Of a stretch of DNA of 10,818 nt, positions 6,682-10,818 are shown in pieces (position 1 is the first letter of the stretch; each line of letters opens with the position of its first letter). Under the pieces are notes generated by a model, which searched no databases, had not been told where the DNA came from, and saw only the letters and a program-made list of their open reading frames with translations. The DNA is from Cytophagales bacterium. GTDB taxonomy: Bacteria; Bacteroidota; Bacteroidia; Cytophagales; Cyclobacteriaceae. A program made the translations under genes and the position numbers. The stretch lies in contig DPSB01000621.1 of NCBI GenBank assembly GCA_003537495.1, forward strand, positions 1 through 10,818. Reading direction: 5' to 3'.

Positions 6682-9600
6682 ATGGGAAAATTTATCAGAA
6701 ACATAATTGCCTTCTCGCTAAAGAATCGATTCTTCACTTTCTTCTGGGTTACACTATTGGTAATTGGTGGTGTATTCTCCTTTATCAAAATTCCAATTGA
6801 AGCCTTTCCGGATGTTACCAACACGCAAATTATTATTGTAACCGAATGGAATGGGCGCAGTGCCGAAGAAGTAGAACGCTTTGTAACCACGCCAATCGAA
6901 ATTGCCATGAACAGTGTGCAGCGCAAAACCAACGTGCGCAGCATAACCATGTTCGGGTTATCGGTAATCAAAATTATTTTTGATGATGATGTGGAAGATT
7001 TCTTTGCCCGCCAGCAGGTAAACAATCAACTACGCAATGTGCAGTTGCCCGATGATGTGGAGCCCGAAGTGCAGCCACCTTACGGCCCAACCGGAGAAAT
7101 TTTTCGGTATGTACTGAAAAGTGAAAGCCGCGATTCACGCGATCTGCTCACCATTCAAAACTGGACTATTGACAGACAATTACGTGCCGTGCCTGGCGTG
7201 GCCGATGTAGTTGCCTTTGGCGGAAGAGAAAAAACGTACGAGATCAGCATTAATCCTGTGCAGCTTCAAAAGTATAATCTTACTCCAACCGAATTATTTG
7301 AAGCCATCTCCAAATCAAACCTGAATGTAGGTGGCGATGTAATTGAAAAAAACGGACAAGCTTATGTGGTGCGCGGCATTGGTTTACTTTCCTCGGTAGA
7401 AGAAATTGAAAACACGATTGTTGATATCTACAACGGCAACCCATTGTTGGTAAAACGGGTAGCCACCGTTAACGAAAGCAGTCTGCCACGCGTAGGTCAG
7501 GTTGGGTTAAATGATAATGACGATGTGGTAGAAGGAATTGTGGTAATGCGTAAAAACGAAAACCCCAGCGAAGTACTGGCACGCGTAAAAGCAAAAATTG
7601 AAGAACTAAATACACAGATACTGCCCAGCGATGTAAGCATGGAAACATTTTACGATCGCGATAACCTGATGGCGTATTGCACCAAAACCGTAATGCATAA
7701 TCTGGTAGAAGGTATGATTCTGGTTACGGTAATTGTTTTCATTTTTATGGCCGACTGGCGCACCACCATTATTGTAGCCATAGTAATTCCACTATCGCTA
7801 CTGTTTGCGTTTCTATTATTAAAGTTGCGCGGCATGAGTGCCAACCTGCTATCGCTTGGCGCTGTTGATTTTGGAATAATCATAGATGGGGCCGTGGTAA
7901 TGGTGGAAGGATTGTTTGTGGCCCTTGATCATGAAGCCCAAAAACATGGCATGAGCAGATTTAATCGCCTAAGCAAACTTGGGCTTATTAAAAAGACCGG
8001 TGCCGAAATGGGCAAAGCCATCTTCTTTTCCAAACTCATCATCATCTCGGCCCTGCTGCCCATCTTCGCCTTTCAAAAAGTAGAAGGCAAAATGTTTTCG
8101 CCACTGGCATTTACGCTGGGCTTTGCATTACTAGGAGCCTTGTTGTTTACCCTTACGCTGGTGCCACTGCTTAGCGCGATGTTGTTAAAAAAGAATGTGA
8201 AAGAGAAACACAACTTCTTTATCGATTTTGTAAACAACTCCGTAGCCAAAGCTTTCGGGCTTACATTCAGAAAAAGGCGAATAACCGTTGCTGTTGCACT
8301 AATCAGCTTTGCCGGCACACTATTCTCAGCACAGTGGCTTGGCACCGAGTTTCTGCCGCAGCTAAACGAAGGTGCGCTTTGGGTTGAAGCAAAACTACCC
8401 ATGAGCTCGTCCTTAAGTGAAACTGTAAAAATGGTAAGTGTGCTGCGCGATGAGTTGAGAACCTTCCCCGAAGTAAACGGTGTACTCTCGCAAACCGGGC
8501 GCAGCAATGATGGTACCGACCCCAGCGGTTTCTACTATGTACAGATGCAGGTAAACCTAAAGCCTAAAGAAGAGTGGCAACGAAAAATCAGCATGGATGG
8601 GTTGGTTGAAGAAATGGATACCAAACTCAAAAAATACCAGGGCATTAATTACAACTACTCGCAACCGATTATCGACAACGTGGCCGAAGCCGTGGCCGGG
8701 ATGAATGCCAGCAATGCCGTAAAAATTTATGGTAACGATCTGAACCAACTGGATGCTATTGCCAATCAGGTTCTGGATCAGATTAAAGATGTGGACGGCA
8801 TTAAAGATGTGGGCATTCTGCGCAACATTGGCCAACCCGAAATGAGCATTGTGCTGGACGAAGAGCGTATGGCCATGTATGGTGTTACCAAAGCCGATGC
8901 ACTTACCGTAATTGAAATGGCCATTGGTGGTAAAACCGCTACTGTTAAATACGAAGGCGAAAAAAAGTTTGACCTCCGCATTCGCTACGCACAGAATTTT
9001 CGTAAAGATGAAGACGACATTATGATGCTGATGATACCCAGCATTAAAGACGAAAAAATTCCCTTAAAGGAAATTGCGTCTATCAAACAGATAACCGGTC
9101 CTGCTTTTATCTACCGCGACAATACAAAACGTTTTATAGGTGTGAAGTTTTCGGTGCGCGAGCGCGATTTAGGAAGCACCATTGCGGAAGCTCAGAAAAA
9201 TGTAAATGAAAACATTCATCTGCCACAAGGCTATAGCATGACGTGGACCGGTGAATTTGAAAACCAGGTGCGCGCCACACAAACATTGGGGCAAGTAGTG
9301 CCCATTAGTCTTATTCTTATTTTCTTATTGCTGTTTATCATGTTTGGCAACGTGCGCGATGCCGGTTATGTGCTTATTAATGTTCCGTTTGCACTGATTG
9401 GTGGCATTATTGCCTTGCATGTTACAGGTATCAACTTTGGTATTTCTGCAGGTGTTGGTTTTATTGCTTTGTTTGGTATATGTGTGCAGAATGGTGTAAT
9501 TCTTATCAGCGAGTTTCATAAACAAACCCATCAGTTGGGTAATCTTTCGCAGGCAATTTTTAATTCGGTAAAGGTGCGCACGCGCCCTGTGGTAATGACG

Positions 9601-9783
9601 GCCCTAATGGCTGCTATTGGTTTGCTGCCAGCCGCACTTTCTACCGGCATCGGTTCCGAATCGCAAAAGCCATTGGCCATTGTAATTATAGGCGGACTGG
9701 TAACGGCCACCATTTTTACACTGCTGGTGTTCCCCATTTTTTATTACTGGGGTAACAAACGCAAGCACGAAGTAGCGGCATAA
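6682..9783 (+). CDS. czcA: Heavy-metal-efflux RND pump, CzcA-like (divalent-cation type)
   Basis: The 1033-aa, full-length inner-membrane proton/cation antiporter has TM1 at about residues 17-36, large periplasmic loops (about 37-335 and 550-870), TM2-6 (about 336-500) and TM8-12 (about 871-1024). N-terminal features are IKIPIEAFPDVTNTQI and WNGRSAEEVERFVTTPIE. TM4 carries DFGIIIDGAVVMVE, with Asp396, Asp402 and Glu409 matching in spacing the proton-relay residues Asp402/Asp408/Glu415 of Cupriavidus CzcA. CusA-type Cu/Ag pumps instead have a motif lacking DFG. By-eye alignment puts Tyr619 and Glu669 at two of the three methionines of the CusA periplasmic Cu site, again arguing against Cu/Ag. 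A divalent cation (Zn, Co, Cd or Ni) is therefore inferred; the exact metal cannot be told. The outer-membrane factor is encoded separately, not fused to the C-terminus as in some Bacteroidota homologues. It is the last gene of the operon, 24 bp before a strong terminator. Confidence 0.94.
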   Translation: MGKFIRNIIAFSLKNRFFTFFWVTLLVIGGVFSFIKIPIEAFPDVTNTQIIIVTEWNGRSAEEVERFVTTPIEIAMNSVQRKTNVRSITMFGLSVIKIIFDDDVEDFFARQQVNNQLRNVQLPDDVEPEVQPPYGPTGEIFRYVLKSESRDSRDLLTIQNWTIDRQLRAVPGVADVVAFGGREKTYEISINPVQLQKYNLTPTELFEAISKSNLNVGGDVIEKNGQAYVVRGIGLLSSVEEIENTIVDIYNGNPLLVKRVATVNESSLPRVGQVGLNDNDDVVEGIVVMRKNENPSEVLARVKAKIEELNTQILPSDVSMETFYDRDNLMAYCTKTVMHNLVEGMILVTVIVFIFMADWRTTIIVAIVIPLSLLFAFLLLKLRGMSANLLSLGAVDFGIIIDGAVVMVEGLFVALDHEAQKHGMSRFNRLSKLGLIKKTGAEMGKAIFFSKLIIISALLPIFAFQKVEGKMFSPLAFTLGFALLGALLFTLTLVPLLSAMLLKKNVKEKHNFFIDFVNNSVAKAFGLTFRKRRITVAVALISFAGTLFSAQWLGTEFLPQLNEGALWVEAKLPMSSSLSETVKMVSVLRDELRTFPEVNGVLSQTGRSNDGTDPSGFYYVQMQVNLKPKEEWQRKISMDGLVEEMDTKLKKYQGINYNYSQPIIDNVAEAVAGMNASNAVKIYGNDLNQLDAIANQVLDQIKDVDGIKDVGILRNIGQPEMSIVLDEERMAMYGVTKADALTVIEMAIGGKTATVKYEGEKKFDLRIRYAQNFRKDEDDIMMLMIPSIKDEKIPLKEIASIKQITGPAFIYRDNTKRFIGVKFSVRERDLGSTIAEAQKNVNENIHLPQGYSMTWTGEFENQVRATQTLGQVVPISLILIFLLLFIMFGNVRDAGYVLINVPFALIGGIIALHVTGINFGISAGVGFIALFGICVQNGVILISEFHKQTHQLGNLSQAIFNSVKVRTRPVVMTALMAAIGLLPAALSTGIGSESQKPLAIVIIGGLVTATIFTLLVFPIFYYWGNKRKHEVAA

Positions 9784-9807
9784 GTTAGGGTTGGGGTTGT
9801 TGGGTAA

Positions 9808-9840
9808 GCCCTGTGCCTTCGGGTGCAGGGCTTTTGTTTT
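9808..9840 (+). terminator. Rho-independent terminator of the efflux operon
   Basis: The stem is GCCCTGTGCC (9808-9817) with GGTGCAGGGC (9822-9831): ten pairs including two adjacent G-U wobbles. It is capped by a C(UUCG)G tetraloop, an exceptionally stable type, and followed by TTTTGTTTT. It starts 24 bp after the pump stop codon. Confidence 0.9.
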
Positions 9841-9883
9841 AGTCCACATGCTATGTTAAAGTTCCTAAACAGATGTCGAAATT

Positions 9884-9923
9884 TTTCAATAGCACCGGAA
9901 CTTTTGGTAACATTGTATGTTTA
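9884..9923 (+). promoter_or_regulatory. Candidate promoter region for the YceI-family gene
   Basis: Two overlapping near-matches to TAnnTTTG occur: TAACATTG (9908-9915) and TATGTTTA (9916-9923), each one mismatch away. For the first, TTTC at 9884-9887 lies 20 bp upstream where a -33 TTTG would be. A separate promoter is expected because a strong terminator precedes this gene, but which element is used cannot be decided. Confidence 0.35.
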
Positions 9924-9955
9924 AACATGTAATAATCAAAAACCAATTTCAAACC

Positions 9956-10588
9956 ATGAAAAAACTAGTATTAATGATGGTGGCAGGTATTATGCTGGCA
10001 GCCTGTACGCCTAAGAACCCCGAAGGAGATAAAGCAGAAACTACTGATAGCGCAACCGTTGGCGCAGCCGAAGGAACCGAAATAGCGCTTAACACCGCAG
10101 CTTCCAAAATTATCTGGACTGGCAGCAAAGTATCAGGATCACACACAGGCGCTGTGGCCCTTAAATCAGGTTCGTTAACTGTAAAAGATGGTGCTATTAC
10201 CGGTGGTAACTTTGTGGCCGACCTTGGTACCATTACTAATACCGATATGCAAGGGGAGTTCAGCGATAAGCTGGTAGGTCATTTAAAGTCTGAAGACTTT
10301 TTTGACATTGCCAAGTTCCCAGAGGCCACTTTCGAAATCACTAGTGTAACCGCAGGAACTGAAGCTGGTAAAGTAACTATCTCAGGTAACCTGACTATGC
10401 GTGGTGTAACCAAAAACATTACCTTCCCTGCAACTGTAACCGAAGCAACTGAAACATCCGTTAAGGCTTCTGCCGATTTTAATGTATTGCGCGAAGACTG
10501 GGGTTTGGTTTATACCGGTATGGCCGATGACTTAATCAGCAAAGAATTTAATCTGAAGATTGAATTGGTAGCCGGAGTAGGCGCTTAA
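9956..10588 (+). CDS. YceI-family lipoprotein
   Basis: The 210-aa product has a lipoprotein signal (MKKLVLMMVAGIMLAAC, lipobox LAAC, acylated Cys17), a short Thr/Glu/Ala-rich linker (18-43), and a YceI domain (about 44-206). Domain hallmarks are HTGAVALKSGSLTVKDGAITGG, LVGHLKSEDFFDIAKFPEATFEIT and GNLTMRGVTKNITFP, plus a final EFNLKIEL strand. YceI domains form a lipocalin-like barrel that binds isoprenoid-type lipids such as octaprenyl derivatives in characterised members; the physiological role is unclear, with induction by osmotic or alkaline stress reported for E. coli YceI. I chose ATG 9956 because the signal peptide starts there; an in-frame ATG at 9917 would put 13 polar residues before it and falls in a likely promoter. 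The gene is flanked by terminators on both sides, so it is probably monocistronic and not part of the efflux operon. Confidence 0.94.
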   Translation: MKKLVLMMVAGIMLAACTPKNPEGDKAETTDSATVGAAEGTEIALNTAASKIIWTGSKVSGSHTGAVALKSGSLTVKDGAITGGNFVADLGTITNTDMQGEFSDKLVGHLKSEDFFDIAKFPEATFEITSVTAGTEAGKVTISGNLTMRGVTKNITFPATVTEATETSVKASADFNVLREDWGLVYTGMADDLISKEFNLKIELVAGVGA

Positions 10589-10610
10589 TTCTTTCAGGTA
10601 TTTTGAATTT

Positions 10611-10642
10611 AAAAAACCCATTGCGCAAGCGATGGGTTTTTT
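10611..10642. terminator. Bidirectional intrinsic terminator between convergent genes
   Basis: AAAAAACCCATTGC (10611-10624) pairs with GCGATGGGTTTTTT (10629-10642): 14 pairs with one G-U wobble, capped by a GCAA (GNRA-type) tetraloop. The A6 and T6 ends give a T-tract on each strand. It lies 22 bp after the YceI stop and, read on the minus strand, 54 bp after the stop of the gene entering from the right. Confidence 0.88.
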
Positions 10643-10696
10643 GTTTGGAAGTTGTTGCTGTCAAAAGTAATTCTTAGTGCATGGTGTAGGTCGTTC

Positions 10697-10818
10697 TCAA
10701 TCTTCCAATTCAATATTGGCCCATGTCAAGGGTTCATCTTTGTTGTCATTGTTAAAAAGGCACCCGAAAGTTAGTCCTCCGTTTTCATAAGGTCCATTAA
10801 AAGTCCAGTGGTGCCTAT
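10697..10818 (-). CDS. Unidentified protein, C-terminal end only (enters from right edge)
   Basis: A minus-strand frame is open from the right edge for 40 codons to TGA at 10699-10697. The peptide contains HHWTFNGPYENGGLTFGCLF and ends LTWANIELED. Its mixed, aromatic- and Asn/Gly-rich composition looks like real protein. The other two minus frames carry stops early, and the frame is followed by a terminator with a T-tract on this strand. I do not recognise the family. The piece is too short to exclude chance, since one plus-strand frame is also open over much of it. Confidence 0.5.
   Translation of the reverse strand, partial: RHHWTFNGPYENGGLTFGCLFNNDNKDEPLTWANIELED

Noticed and set aside
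9784..9807. G-rich stretch after the pump gene as a G-quadruplex
   Set aside because: Only three runs of three or more G occur before the terminator stem, so a four-stranded structure is not supported locally.
9917..9955. Earlier ATG for the YceI-family lipoprotein
   Set aside because: It would place 13 residues before an otherwise typical lipoprotein signal peptide starting MKKL and overlaps a probable -7 element.
1..10818. CRISPR array, tRNA/rRNA, insertion sequence, toxin-antitoxin or defence cluster
   Set aside because: No repeat-spacer pattern, RNA gene signature, transposase or paired small-gene module was seen on either strand.

Overview
The window looks like a chromosomal segment of a Bacteroidota bacterium, most likely a Cytophagales-type lineage. 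This rests on the large FtsX-like permease family typical of that phylum, moderate-to-low GC content, weak Shine-Dalgarno signals, candidate promoters resembling the Bacteroidota TAnnTTTG element, and many lipoprotein signals. No species can be named from sequence alone.

Left part (1-1557, minus strand): the first ~318 codons of an ABC-transporter FtsX/MacB-like permease run off the left edge, probably from a TTG start. Upstream of it on the same strand is an exported RidA/YjgF-family protein. A 76-bp divergent gap separates this from tag (3-methyladenine DNA glycosylase I, 1634-2206, plus strand).

Centre (2246-9840, plus strand): a heavy-metal-efflux (HME) RND module. An OmpR-family response regulator and its membrane histidine kinase overlap by 11 bp. 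They are followed by a TolC-like outer-membrane factor, a lipoprotein membrane-fusion protein and a 1033-aa RND pump, separated by 4 and 3 bp. A UUCG-loop intrinsic terminator closes the operon. The 57-bp gap between kinase and efflux genes holds a helically phased CTTAAG array that resembles an OmpR-family operator (PmrA-box architecture). This suggests that the two-component system switches on the pump from a promoter between them. The pump's TM4 motif (D396-F-G...D402-G...E409) is of the divalent-cation type (Czc/Cnr-like: Zn, Co, Cd or Ni), not the CusA Cu/Ag type.

Right part (9841-10818): a YceI-family lipoprotein gene with its own terminator (GCAA loop, T-tracts on both strands). The C-terminal end of an unidentified convergent minus-strand gene then enters from the right edge.

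Overall this is a well-preserved, largely conventional metal-efflux locus. The operator array is the most distinctive signal. I found no CRISPR array, RNA gene, insertion sequence or clear novel defence system.
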